Source: Primulina eburnea (Eukaryota > Streptophyta > Magnoliopsida > Lamiales > Gesneriaceae). Taken from it: a DNA stretch of 64,000 nt. Under the pieces are notes generated by a model, which saw nothing but the letters and a program-made list of their open reading frames with translations, made no database searches and had not been told where the DNA came from. The stretch is from positions 6,983,869 to 7,047,868 of the forward strand of contig NC_133109.1 in the NCBI RefSeq assembly GCF_022965805.1, in the 5' to 3' direction. This document shows, in pieces, positions 1 to 11,313 of the stretch. Positions within the stretch are counted from its first letter, which is position 1; every line of letters starts with the position of its first letter. Position numbers and translations under genes: made by a program.

Positions 1-1607
1 TGTCAATTAGGGTTTTTAAAATAAAGAAAATTTGAAAAACGGCTCACGGTGGTCGAGTCGTGGTCCATAAGGGCTAAAATAATATAAAAAGACTAAATTT
101 AGAATTTAGGAATTTTATATTAAAGTTTGGTATTTTTCGAGATTAAAACACTTTTAAAACAATTAAGAAAAGATAATTGAAAAAGTCTAACATTTAAGCC
201 AAATAAAATTATGAAAAAAATACACGTAGGCTTAAATAAATATGTGGGACATATTAGAGTCATGAAATCAAGAAAAAAGTTGAAAACGTAAAATGTCGAG
301 TCCAGGGGTAAAACGGTCTTTTTACACCGGGAAATTAGTAAAGGTCATGACAGTGCCCAAAATTATATTTTATGATATTATGATTATTTTTAAATGTTTA
401 TGAATTGTTCATGATTAATTGATGATTTTAAATGTCTAAGGGATTTTCACGATTTTAAGAAGACATTTAAATACACGTTGCATGCTTGGTTTCGAAAAGG
501 AAAAATGTAAATATTATTCATGATTTTTCTAAGTGATGTGAATGAAATGAAAAATGTTGAAGGATGTGAAGTGATTGTGACTAATTCGTTAATGGTGGCG
601 ACGTCGTGAGGGTTATGGTCCCAGTGGGAGCCCGACGATCGTGTTTCTATCATTGCGAATATGTGGTAACGGATATGTGGTAACGGTTTAGTGGTAACGG
701 AAGAATGGGAATATCGTGAGGGGAGAAGGCCCCAGAGGGAGCCCATTTATGGGAAAAGGCCCCAGAGGGAGCCCTGACGATCGTATTTCTGTTCGAATCA
801 TGATAGGCCAGGGCCCAGTTGACCGGTGAGAGTGTTGCCGGTGTCCCCCGCCGCCCAGTACTGTGGTTTTATTTAGATGGATCCATCGACCCTCATGAGC
901 ATGATCAGGAAAGTCACAATTAACGATCTGAATTCAACAAAGGAAAAGGAAAAGGAAAAGGAAAAAGGAAAATGACTATGATCAAGTTAAAATGTTTTAT
1001 GTCATTATAAGGAAAACGATCAAGACTTTTATGTGCACGTCATGAAATGGTTTATGATAAAGTTTTATGTATCATGAAAGTATTTATGAAAATGATTATA
1101 CTTAAGTTTATGCATATTCATGATAAAGATATTTTAAGTACAAGTATTTTTCACCGTTATATGTTGACTGTATTACGTATTACTTATTATCAAGATTATG
1201 GTGTGTTGAGTCTTTAGACTCACTAGGTGTGATGGATGCAGGTGGTTCTGAGGGAGGCGTTGATGAGTGATACTACTGGACTGATAGCGCACACAACCCG
1301 AGGACCAGCGCTACATTTTCCGCATTATGCTTTGAGTTTTATGTTAAAGATTTTAAGACTATTTATTTATGCTTTTTGAAAGGGTTTTGAGAGTTTAGTA
1401 TGGGCTATACTTTTCAAATTATTGCTTTTGAAGTTGGGTAAGACAGTAGACGATTTTATTTTATGACCATTACACTTGATTTTTAATATACTAGTCGATT
1501 GAGGTTTCTTTTAAAAGGGGTAAAATATTTTCATGCATTATTCAAGTTGGCCAAATAAAAAAAAAATTCTAGTACTTTTAAAGCAATAAAAAGATCAGGA
1601 CGTTTCA
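1..1607 (+). mobile_element. 3' part of a long LTR (copy A)
   Basis: This AT-rich LTR-like sequence ends in ACGTTTCA at 1607. It is homologous to 11314-14152 and, more distantly, to the - strand LTR at 40174-43524. Shared landmarks are a doubled GGCCCCAGAGGGAGCCC motif near 728-775, a CCCCCGCC block near 845, and a shared ATGGATCCATCGA near 878. Its start is outside the window. No coding capacity is visible. The termini of the family (TGTAACGTCC and GACGTTTCA) are inverted repeats, as expected for an LTR. Confidence 0.75.
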
Positions 1608-2345
1608 GAATGTCTACTTTTCATAACAAAAAACCATTTAACCAAACTAAACATGAAAACAATATTATTTCAATAGATTTTATAACACATTACTTTTGTT
1701 CATAAGATTATTTTTGTCGCTGAGAATCAATAATCATAAGCTTCGACAAACTTTTGATCAAATAACGAGCGTTTAATCATAGTCTATTTTTCTCATTTGA
1801 AGCAAGCGAGGGAGATCATGGTGCATGTTTATCTCCCAATCGAACACTAAATAAAGAAATACTATTGGATAAAATATGTGTACCACGAGCTAAATAGTTG
1901 TTACTAGTATGAACCAACTGTTCCTAAAGATTGGAAGGTTTAAAAAACGGACTTACTAATGAGTAATGGATGTCTTTTGGGTTCAAATCCGAGGTAATTT
2001 CACTATTGGCCATGACCAATAAAAAAAGTATGATTTCAGAGGAGAGAATACTAAATAAATTAAAAGAAAGATAATGGCAATGAGAGTGAGATGAATCATA
2101 ACTATGGAGAAAGGGGGATGAACTTGCTAACAAGTGGATGAAACGGGGCAAAATTGTCAATTAGTAGAAATTACAAACTTTATTTCTTTATTAATTAATT
2201 AATCGAGCACTAATAATAATAATAATAAATTTTTTAAAATATATCACTTTATATACAATTATTATTTTTGTAATTTTATCCACCTAAGCTGTGCGTACAA
2301 AAGGGGGATATTTGGGAAAATCTTCAATAATTTTTGTAATATATG
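1608..2345. other. Upstream intergenic region of DI19 copy A
   Basis: No gene is visible here. The sequence is AT-rich with a short TAA-type run near 2210-2230. It lies between the LTR end and the G-box/ABRE of the DI19 promoter, so it probably includes distal promoter sequence. The equivalent in copy B is 14153-14883. Confidence 0.5.
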
Positions 2346-2436
2346 CCACGTGTCCGATACTCATTTGTTTAAATTTTGTGTCAGGAAAGTTTCCGAAAAT
2401 GTTAAACCAATATATATATCTATATATATATAAGCC
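2346..2436 (+). promoter_or_regulatory. DI19 promoter: ABRE/G-box and TATA region (copy A)
   Basis: CCACGTGTC at 2346-2354 contains the G-box CACGTG in an ABRE context (ACGTGTC), the site bound by ABA-response bZIP factors. About 60 bases further on is a run of TATATATA ending in TATATAAGCC near 2410-2435, a good TATA box. The start codon is at 2669, which would leave a 5' UTR of roughly 200 bases. An ABRE agrees with the known drought and ABA regulation of the DI19 family, but its use here is inference. Confidence 0.6.
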
Positions 2437-2668
2437 TCCTCACATCATCTCGATTTAGTACATGTAAGAATTTCTATAATCTGCCCAGAACATCCTACTC
2501 TGAATCTCTCCTGTAGAATCTTGAACTCAGTTTGAGATTAAATTTTCTTGTATTTCGTTTTCCGGGTCCAGATTAAACCGCTCTATTTGTCCGCCCTTGC
2601 CTCTATATTTTTGCTACGGAGGTGAAAAAATAGTTACAATTTTTATCAAGAAGAGTGAGGTGAAAGAA

Positions 2669-5076
2669 ATGGATGTGGATTTCTGGGCTGCGAGAGTTCA
2701 CTCAGCCAAGAACACCAAGCCTACTAGACTCAGTAACTCTGGTAAATTGTAGTATTTGTTGCATTATTTTATTATATTTGATTGAGTTTGATTTCCTGAT
2801 CAATCTTAACTATTGTCTATTAGTTTGTATATATTAGTTTTAGTTTTGATTTCTTGATTAAGTTTGCTCCATTTGGGTTTGCTTATTTTTGTTTTTTACT
2901 CATTTTAAACTCAGGATATGTTAGCTGTTGTAATTCTTGATTTTCTTCTGGGAGATGTGCAATTTTCTTTTGATAGTACCGACAAGTTTCTTACTTTCTT
3001 GCTAAGAATTCTTCCATAACAGTGTGATTACATTAATTTTTTTTTTCCTGTGGTTAATTTCCCTAAGAATGGGCAGTGCTAGGAAATTCGATAATTTTCT
3101 TCATTTGATAGGAAAGGTCATTGCTTGGCCCTGCTCAGTTTGTATGTGAACTCACTGTCTTACATTTTTAGTTGGATTGTATAGATGGGGGTAGAATGAG
3201 AAGAAATTTCGCTGCATTTTACACGCGATCGTATGTGATTTTCTTGAAAGATTCGTTCAAAATTTCGAAAAGTGGTGATGATCGATGGATATATGACTAG
3301 GTAATCATGGGGCGGTGGATGAGGAAGGGGAAGATGAAGTAAGAGCCTGGTTTCCATGCCCTTTCTGTTATGTGGAAATTGAAGTTCCTGTGCTTTGTAT
3401 CCATCTACAAGAAGAGCATTGTTTCGACTTGAGGAACGCGGTAAATGAGTTTCATGTACTGATTTATTTTCCTATCCTCGCCCTTTCTAACAAGCTAGTG
3501 TATATTTTTCGTCTCTTGCCTTGAGTGGAAGTGAAGGTTGTCAATCCATCGGTTACCATAGTTGCCAGAATATAGAGTTAAATGAATTTATGGATTTGCA
3601 GAACTAGGAGTGATGTTTTCTTGTTTCTCTTCTGAGTTTCGTCAGAAAAGGAAACATCCGAGGATAATTAGTACTACTTAGTGGACACTTTACTTAAGAT
3701 GATCAAGAGCAGGCGTGCTAAAAATCGAGATTCACCTGACAACAGCTTTTCCCTTGGATATCGATATGAAATACTCAGAGGGAGTGTTACATGGTGATCG
3801 TTAATGCGTCTTATTTCGAAGAATTTTGTTCTCTTAAATGGAATTTGTTTTCCAGGTTTGTCCCATATGTGCTGCGAACTTAGGGAAAGATCCACTCAGC
3901 CATTTCACAGTGCAGCATATGCATTCAATTAAGGTCTGTATTCCGTTTCTATGTTTTGCAAATTCGTGGGGACGAAATTGTTAAATTTGAAGGGATCCGT
4001 ATTCCTGTTTTTCTCTCAGCAGAGGAAAAAATCCCAAAAATCTGGTTTCTGGAGCAATGTATCTCCAAATATACTGAAGGACTTGCGGGAACTAAGTTCA
4101 TTTCTCGGTGCAAGTTCAGCCACAAGCTCGAGTGAACCTGCTCAGGATCAACTCCTTCCACCATTTCTTTGCAAGGCCTTTAAATGCAGCCAGAAGGATA
4201 AGTCCTCTTGTATTGCTGCAACAAGTGACACGATAAGGTATTTTCGGGCCCTCAACTGATCAAACCCGAAACACTAGATCACAAATAATTAAAACTTTGG
4301 ATGAAGCTTATGATACCACCATAAACTCCTATGTTAGTGAGATATGTCCGATAATATTAGAAGTATACCATAGTTTATAATTGGTTAGCAGCTGAAGAGT
4401 GACATGAATGAACTCAGGTGGATCCTGTACGTACACATACACGCACAAACGGTGCAACGCCTGAGAAAGAGTGCTCTAGATTCAAGTAAACATTGTGCGA
4501 ATAGGACTTCACCTCATGAAGTGTTCACGAGATTACACAATCTTGGCCTTGTGCACAAGAATGGTCGGCTTATTCTAATTGCTCGTCCTGTTGGATTATG
4601 GGAGTGTTAATGGCTTTGGATAACTATGTAGTTAGCTATTTTAGCAACATTAATTACTCATTTTTTCATAAAGCAAGAATTGATGTGGAGAGTTACGAAC
4701 AGAAAGTACTGTATAAAGTCTCACTTATGCAGATCCACAGGTTCACTTATTCTTTTAACTACAGTAATGTGTGATCACCAACATATCTCATAGCTCAAAA
4801 GAGAAAAAAAAATCCCTTCACAAACTGCAAGAATAGCACATCGTATCAAACTATGTAAATGAGACAGAATTTTACTCGGATGAAGTCGGAAAAGTTGGCT
4901 TTTTTAGCTCAATGCAGATATCTTAGCAGCAACAGGTTCACATATGATTTGACCGACCATTTTTGTTCTGCAGCACCAACCAAGCACTGTCAAATGAAGT
5001 GGATGAACAAAATTACGAGGAAAAAAACCTTCGCGCTACATTCATCCAGGAGATGGTTGCATCTACCATTTTATAG
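2669..5076 (+). CDS. Di19: DI19 (dehydration-induced 19) zinc-finger protein, copy A
   Basis: Five exons join into a 202-residue protein: 2669-2741, 3301-3440, 3856-3933, 4023-4237 and 4974-5076. All introns start GT and end AG, and reading frame and family pattern hold across every junction. The N-terminus MDVDFWAARVHSAK is typical of the family. Two C2H2-type fingers follow: C44, C47, H59, H64 and C73, C76, H87, H92. A basic RKKSQKS stretch at 98-104 is a likely nuclear signal. The C-terminal conserved segment (about 182-202, starting NYEEK) ends in STIL. DI19 proteins are nuclear factors in drought, salt and ABA responses. Length is normal for the family and no lesion is visible. The last exon is far downstream, after a 736-bp intron. 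Splice sites are inferred from sequence only. Confidence 0.93.
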
Positions 5077-6278
5077 GAATGTTTTCGGTACCCTTTGTTC
5101 CAAGTGGAAGCGTGCAACGTTTAAGGTTGCAGAGAGTAGACACGGGGATTTTCTTAGTCGTAAATTCACTGGAAGAAAACCAACCAAGATTGGTAGACAA
5201 GGCATCAAAATATTTGTATTTATTGAAATATTTTACTTCAAGATGTTCATACTCGATCATGCACTATGCTGAAGATTGAAGAAGACCTCCTGATTTCAGT
5301 TGAAAACCCAAATTTGGAATCTAAAAGTTTGTCTGTTACGGAAAAGGGAATAAAAATAGGCACGAGACCAATAAGTAAATAGTGGAAATTTTGATTTTGG
5401 ATATGCAATGAATTATTATTACAACCCAATGGATTTTAGGATTTCACATCTACACCCTCAGATTTGAACCCAATTTCTATTAAAACGAAAGTAACATAAA
5501 TGGTTTAGTTTCTTTCACATTTTTTGCTGTCATTTCGTAACGTATCATCCAAATGTTAGATTTTGTTCGTATTTTACGTTTCCGCGCTTCAATCTTTACA
5601 TTGTGTTTATAGATCGAAGTTAGTTTTACAGTCCAAATACAACAGAAAATACAGAAAAAATAAACATAAAATTGAATGCTAAGAGACTGGTTATTCCAAC
5701 TTCGATCAGGCCATCATCAAAATCTTGATGCTTTCAGAGATACGATCGTTCTTTCTTTTAAACTCCAAATTAAAATAAATATAGATGAACCAATTATAAA
5801 TGCACGATTTAAACAGCAAGCATTCGATGCCAAATTTTAATATAGTGATGAAAAATATTATTGTTCTATCGGACTAACTGGCAGATACAATTATTTTCAA
5901 ACTATATCTAATCACACTAAATTAACTAAAAATAAAATTAAAATAACTCAAGTTCTACACTACACAAGTAAGATAGCAGAGAAAATATCACGGAGAAACT
6001 TTTTTCAAGCTTCTGATTCACCTACGGTATTTGCTTTTGGCAATGTGCTTCTACTTGTACACTATGAAAACCAAGAATTAGAAGCTTTGAACATGGATTA
6101 AAAAAATGAAAGTCAATTTAATTGCACTCAAAATATACAAAAAACATAATAAAAATCTAACTTATCAAGGTAAAATATCCAAGAAAGCGGGAATTTAGAG
6201 TTAGTATGCAAAAGAAAATTCATCAAGACAAAGAACGAAACTGATCATTATTATTAGTCATCAAAAGCCCTGGAGCTT
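5077..6278. other. DI19 3' region and intergenic sequence (copy A)
   Basis: No gene is recognised. AATAAA occurs near 5348 and could serve as the DI19 polyadenylation signal, about 270 bases after the stop. The remainder is AT-rich. Near 6279 on the - strand, a GTAAGC following coding-like sequence looks like the splice donor at the end of the neighbouring NLR fragment. Confidence 0.5.
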
Positions 6279-6322
6279 ACCTTTCTGCAAAGGTAAATCT
6301 GCGCTTCCGCCGATAATTTTTT

Positions 6323-6429
6323 TCACGTGGAAGAGGTGACACGAACTCGAAGCTCGTAACCCCAGCTCATCTGTTCGTCCACTATTTGTGTCCCGAGTCT
6401 GAAGCACAACGGCTGACCAATTCGGTGAG
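6323..6429 (-). pseudogene. C-terminal end of an R1-type NLR gene (copy A, cut)
   Basis: On the - strand the reading frame ends in VDEQMSWGYELRVRVTSST and a stop at 6323. This resembles the extreme C-terminus of the Solanaceae/Lamiales R1/Rx-like disease-resistance proteins, where the tail follows a run such as AVxSAKxI. Only this tail matches copy B. Upstream of 6429 the sequence loses similarity and becomes noisy, although GAAGGGATGGAA is still shared with copy B. See 18861-19126 for the more complete version. Confidence 0.6.
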
Positions 6430-7999
6430 AAAGAACAAAGAAAGAAACCAAAAAAAACAAACGAAGGGATGGAAGTTCGCCAATACTAATTAACCAAAAG
6501 GGATAAATTCCGGGCATGAGGGCTCAGGGTGATGTAGCAAAAAAAGAGAGCGAGAGCAATTTACAAAATCAGGGGGGATAAGCGAGGCAGGGAAGGGGAG
6601 GATCAAACTTAGATAATATGAGATGTATAAAACAAAAAACGGTAAAAAAATGAACTTCAAAGAGTAACATAGATATCATATCTCTCTCGCTAGCTCTGCC
6701 AAAGGGGGAGGGAGAGGCAGGAGAGTCTCGAGGGGGCGTGGAGGGCGAGGAGAGTTTATTGGTTCTGCGATATCTCACTGACATCATCTAGATCGACTCT
6801 CAGCAGATAAAAATGGTCACAACAACCAAATTCAACCGTTGTAACTGTCTACTCTGTTTGCAATAAGTGGGTCGCTGGTGTGTGCGGCTATATTCTCATA
6901 AACGCTCTATAGGCCAAACCGTCTATGTTACCTAGCCCACCCTCTCTCCTACCCTCTCCTTCTAATCATCTCTCTGTAAATACGTTTCAGCCTCTACGCT
7001 CTTCTCGTCCTGAGTACTTGGTGGGTGTCTCCCCTCCCACCCCTAATCATCGCTCTCTCCATTCGAGCTGTGAGGGTTTATCTGTTTTGGCGTCATCTTC
7101 CTCCTTGCGATCTTCCCAGCAGCTCTACGCAAACCACGCAACAGACAAAAAGAAAGAACAAAATCATAAAATAAAATCTCCTATAGGGGGAATAAATAAT
7201 GAATAGATAAAAAACACAAAACAAAAGAAGGGGGTGGGTGGCAGAAGGAACACAACATCAGCATAAGTTACTCGGGATTGTAAAAAGCGTAAGAGTGGAG
7301 GCCACACCTAGAGGGGCAGCGAGGAGAGGCAAAAGGAAAAAATAAAAACAAAGAGAACACCACAACAAAACACGAAAAGATGGGGTCCTTTCCCCGTCGA
7401 GCGGCGGGGCTGGTGGTTTCGTGGTTGCGTGGGGTCTGCGGTGACTACTATGCCAGGGATATATCATGTGGGCTATTTCGGCTTGGGATCCTTGGTCTCT
7501 CTGGTCTGTATATTAACCACTCACTGTTGGGTCGCACAAACCCAATGATAAAAGAGATACTTGGCCTATATGCAAAGGGGGTGTATGAGTTCACTCCAGG
7601 TGAGGGGGGAGTGTGTGGTAGGGGCAAAAATGCTAGCTTATCAGATCTCGGGTCTTCGCGAGTTGTCCGTGTCTGCTCTCGCGCTCTCACTCGGATCAAG
7701 AATGACAAGGAATTGCGTGCACGTCAAGAGTGGCCAACAGGGACTACTCTACCATTGGCGTGGAAAAAACAAAATCGATTAATAGATTGTGTGGTAGTGC
7801 TGGTGTAGGAGCGGTGGGGGCATACATGGAACATCGCTGGACTCTCTGGTCTGAGGCAAAACAGAAAGCGAGTGTGTGAGGAGTTGGGAAATGTGTGTTC
7901 AAGATCTCATAGAATACAAACTATAAGGTGGTGGTATGATAAAGGAGTTGTTGATAATCAAGAAAGTGAGATATACGAAAGGATAAAATAAACAAGACG
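6430..7999. other. Degraded or unreliable sequence after copy A
   Basis: No gene or repeat family is recognised. Composition shifts along the stretch, from pyrimidine-rich runs near 6925-6990 to purine-rich sequence with few C towards 8000. The first bases retain weak similarity to copy B after 18967 (GAAGGGATGGAA, AAAGGGAT). Several open frames exist here but none has recognisable protein content, and I do not call them genes. Confidence 0.6.
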
Positions 8000-10900
8000 A
8001 GATGTGGGGGGGGAAGGGGGAGGGGGGGGTATAAATGTGAAGAGGGGTGGTATATAAAAAAAAGGATTTATAGTTGGTTAGGTGTAGAGGTAAAAAAAAA
8101 TAAAAAAAAGAAGAAGAAAAAAAAAAAAAGGGTAGTTGGATAAAAGAAAAAGATAGGAGGGGTAGAGGAATTGAGTTCAAAAAGAAAAAAAGGAAATGGT
8201 AAAAAAAAGAGAAAAAAAGAAAAAGGGAAAAGGTGGGTAAAAAAAGAAATATAAAGTTAAAAGAATGTAGTAAAGTTAGGGAAGATTGAAGAGGATTGAT
8301 TTTGTAATGAAGGGGTAATGAAGAGAGTGGATAAAGGGTGTAGATAGAGAGAATGGAATGTAGTAAAAGGGATTTGAAGTATGTATAGAAGAGAGAAGAG
8401 AGGAGGATTTGTAGATATGAGAATGGAGTGAAATTTTTAAGGGAGTAGTTGTGAGAGTAGGGATTGAGGTTGGAAAAGTAAAGTGGAAGAATGAATTAAT
8501 GAGGAGGAAGGATTTGGGGAAGGGTAAATGGAAAAAATGAATAGGAAAGGGGGATGAGAGAAATGGAATAATTTATGGGGTAAAGAAAGTAGAGAGTTGT
8601 AAAGTGGATGAAGAGGAAATGTGAAAAAGAGTAGAGGGAGGTAAAATATTAAAGGAAAGTTAGGAGGGAGAGTGTAAAGGGGAAGTAATTTTGAGAAGGT
8701 ATGATAGTGAGGTATTTGTATGTGTTGATTGAAGAAAGATAATGAGAAGATTATTGGTTGTTATGTATTGTTTTTATAGTGTTTGGTGATTTTGTGATGA
8801 GGAGGGATTTGTTTAGATGTGAAAGAGGGAATTATGGGGGAAAGGGAAGGGAAGGGAAAAGAATAATGTAGAAAGGGAAGGAGAGTGTTTATATGAGAGG
8901 AGTGTATAAGGTGTGGGGAGGTGGGGGTGTGAGTTGGGGGGGTGGGGGGAGAAGTAAGGAAAAGGTTTAGAATTGGATTGAAGATTGAGATAGAGGTGGT
9001 TGAGATGGGTGGGATTGGGGTGGGAGGTATAGAATAAGGTGATTGAATGAGGTGGGAATAGAGAATAGTTTTTGTTTGTTGTATTGTGTATGGTGGGTGG
9101 GATGTAAAAGGTAGGATAAGTAGGAGAAGGAAGAAAGATAGGTGGGGAATGAGAGAAAAAGGAAGAGGGAAGGATGAGTTGTAGTGGGGAATAGAAGGAG
9201 AAAAGTGGGGTAGTTGTAGTGATAGAAAGAAGAGGGAAAGGGTAAGTGTGAAAAGGTGGTAAATTTAATAGAATGGTGTGAAGTGGTTGGAAAGAAGTAG
9301 AAGATTAAAAAGATAAAGAGAGAGGGATTTAAGATAAGATTTTTTAATTTAAGAAATATTGTGGGTGATGAATGGTATAAAAGAAAAGGGATAAGAGAAA
9401 GGAAATGAAAGATAATTGAAGAAAAAATAGGAGTGAAAAGAAGGTAGTAGAGAGGGTTTTTAAGATTTGGTAATAAAGGAATTATAGGTGTGAGGAGAAA
9501 ATGGGAGAAGAATTGAAGTGAAGAGGTATAGGGATAGGAAGGTAAAGGATAAGGGTAGGATAGAAGTGTAATTGTAAATGAGGTAGGGAGTTTGTGGTTG
9601 TTGAGAGGGAGTTTGTTGTGGGTGGTGGGGGTAAAATGAAGGGGAAAGATAGGAAGGGGGATGAATATAGGGTTAAAGGTAGTGAAAGAAAATAGATTAG
9701 GTGGGGTGGGATAAGATAATATGTGAAAGAAGGAAGAAATGAAAAAGAAATAGGAAAAGGAGTGTGAAGGAATGTTGATAGTGAATTAAGAGAATAAGAG
9801 AAAATTGTTAAGGAGAGGAAAAGTTATAAGGAAGGTGAGGTTTTAAGAAGAGAAAATGAGATGAATAATTGAAAGGATAAAATAAGGGGAAGTAGGTTGA
9901 ATTATAAGAAGGTGAGGGGAGAGGAAAAAAGGGGTTGTTATTTTAGGTGAGATGGAAAGAAAGGAGATTAAGTGAAATAAGAGTGAAGTAGGGATAGGAA
10001 AATGAAGGGTGTAGAGGAAGAGATGGTGATAAGAAATGAATGTAAAGAAGGATAGGGGGGAAGGGATAAAATGTTTGGTTTTTAAGAATAAGAGGGAAGT
10101 AAAGGGAGGGAAAAAAGTGAAATGAAAAAGAAAGGGGGTAGAGAAAGGGAGGAGATGGAAAGTGAAGAATGAAATGAGATGGAAAAATGATGAGAAAGGA
10201 GAAAGAAAAATAGTTTATAGGGAAAGATGGGATATAAGTGGGTAAAAAGTAGAAATAATGTGTTAAATTGAAGAGGAGAAGAGGGGAAGGGGAGAGAAAA
10301 AAGAATAAGAGGAGAGAAAAGGGAATATAGAGGGAAATAGGGAAGATGAGGAAAATTAATGAAGAAGAAGAAATGAAGAAGGTGAGGAAGGTTAGAAAAA
10401 GTTAAAGAGAGATAAGAGAGGAGGGGAAAAAAAGTAGGTAAAATAAGAGGATAAAAGTAAGGATAGGAAAATTAATAATAAAAGAAAGGGAGGAGAGAAG
10501 AGAAAAAGTGGAGATTGGAGATGTAAAAAATGAGTAGATTAAAAAATGGAGTAGAAGGAAAAAAATATAAAAAAGAATGGATGTTAAATAATAAGAAGAG
10601 AATGGAAGGAGAGGGAAGGAAAAATGAAAGGAGGAGGGAAAATTTTTAAGTGGAGTAATTAGATATGATAAAGAATTGAAATAAAAAAATAAGTAAAAGA
10701 GGAATGAAGGGTAAAAAGAAAAAGGAAAGTAGAGAGAAAATAATAATAGAAGGAATGTGGATAGATAGAGAAGAGTGAAGGGAAAAAAATAGAGTTAAAG
10801 ATGGAGAAGTTGGAGGAGGAGAAGAAAAAAAAATAATTAGTTAAATAAGATTAGGGGAGGAATGTTTTAAAAAATAAAGGAAAAGAGTTAAGAAAAAGAA

Positions 10901-11213
10901 AAAGGTATAGAATGAGGAGTAATAGTGAAGGGGGTATAAGTAATGAGTAGGAGACGAAGGAGTGGAAGGGATGGAGGGTTTGGAAGGGGGAATTGATAAA
11001 GTTAAAAGTAAAAATATTATTTAAAAGTATATGGTAAATAAAAAGTGAAAAAAGGGAGGAAATGGTGAGAAGGGTGGTGGGGTAGTGTGAGGAGAGAGTG
11101 ATTATGGGGGATAAGGAAGGGGTGAAAGGGAGAAGGTTAGAAGGAGAAATGAAAGTGGGAATAATAGATAAAGGTGTTATTTTGTTATGGGATTAGAGAA
11201 GAAGAAGATGGTG
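8000..11213. other. Almost C-free tract abutting the assembly gap
   Basis: From about 8000 to the N run the + strand consists of A, G and T with almost no C. I found isolated C near 8177 and 10955, and long blocks of rows have none. There is no tandem period and no recognisable coding or transposon content. T is not enriched, so this is not simple C-to-T conversion. The abrupt position next to a gap argues for defective consensus sequence rather than biology. Confidence 0.85.
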
Positions 11214-11313
11214 NNNNNNNNNNNNNNNNNNNNNNNNNNNNNNNNNNNNNNNNNNNNNNNNNNNNNNNNNNNNNNNNNNNNNNNNNNNNNNNNNNNNNNN
11301 NNNNNNNNNNNNN
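11214..11313. other. Scaffold gap (100 N)
   Basis: There are exactly 100 N, the usual placeholder for a join of unknown size. The order or spacing of the two flanks is therefore not established by sequence. Confidence 0.99.

Larger units (their letters stand above)
1..6429. repeat. Copy A of a 6.4-kb duplicated locus
   Basis: This stretch matches 12546-18967 base for base apart from a few differences found by eye. There is one A in a run near 86, one A in the poly-A run near 1560, one substitution near 1886, and seven extra bases near 1962. The homology begins at the first base of the window, so copy A may extend further left. It ends at 6429, after which this copy turns into degraded sequence. 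The block carries an LTR tail, a DI19 gene and the end of an NLR gene. Confidence 0.97.

Noticed and set aside
447..746. A 99-codon - strand frame, repeated at 12991-13290
   Set aside because: It lies in an LTR and is repeated only because the locus is duplicated. There is no protein family.
4404..4610. A 68-codon frame inside DI19 intron 4
   Set aside because: It lies between exons that join perfectly without it, and has no family content.
6925..7808. Several open frames of 70-140 codons
   Set aside because: They lie in degraded sequence near the gap, overlap on both strands and have no recognisable protein content.
7899..8180. A 93-codon - strand frame rich in Phe, Ser and Pro
   Set aside because: It is a product of purine-only + strand sequence read backwards, not a gene.
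8000..11213. Bisulfite-converted or RIP-like DNA
   Set aside because: C loss by conversion would raise T, but A and G dominate.
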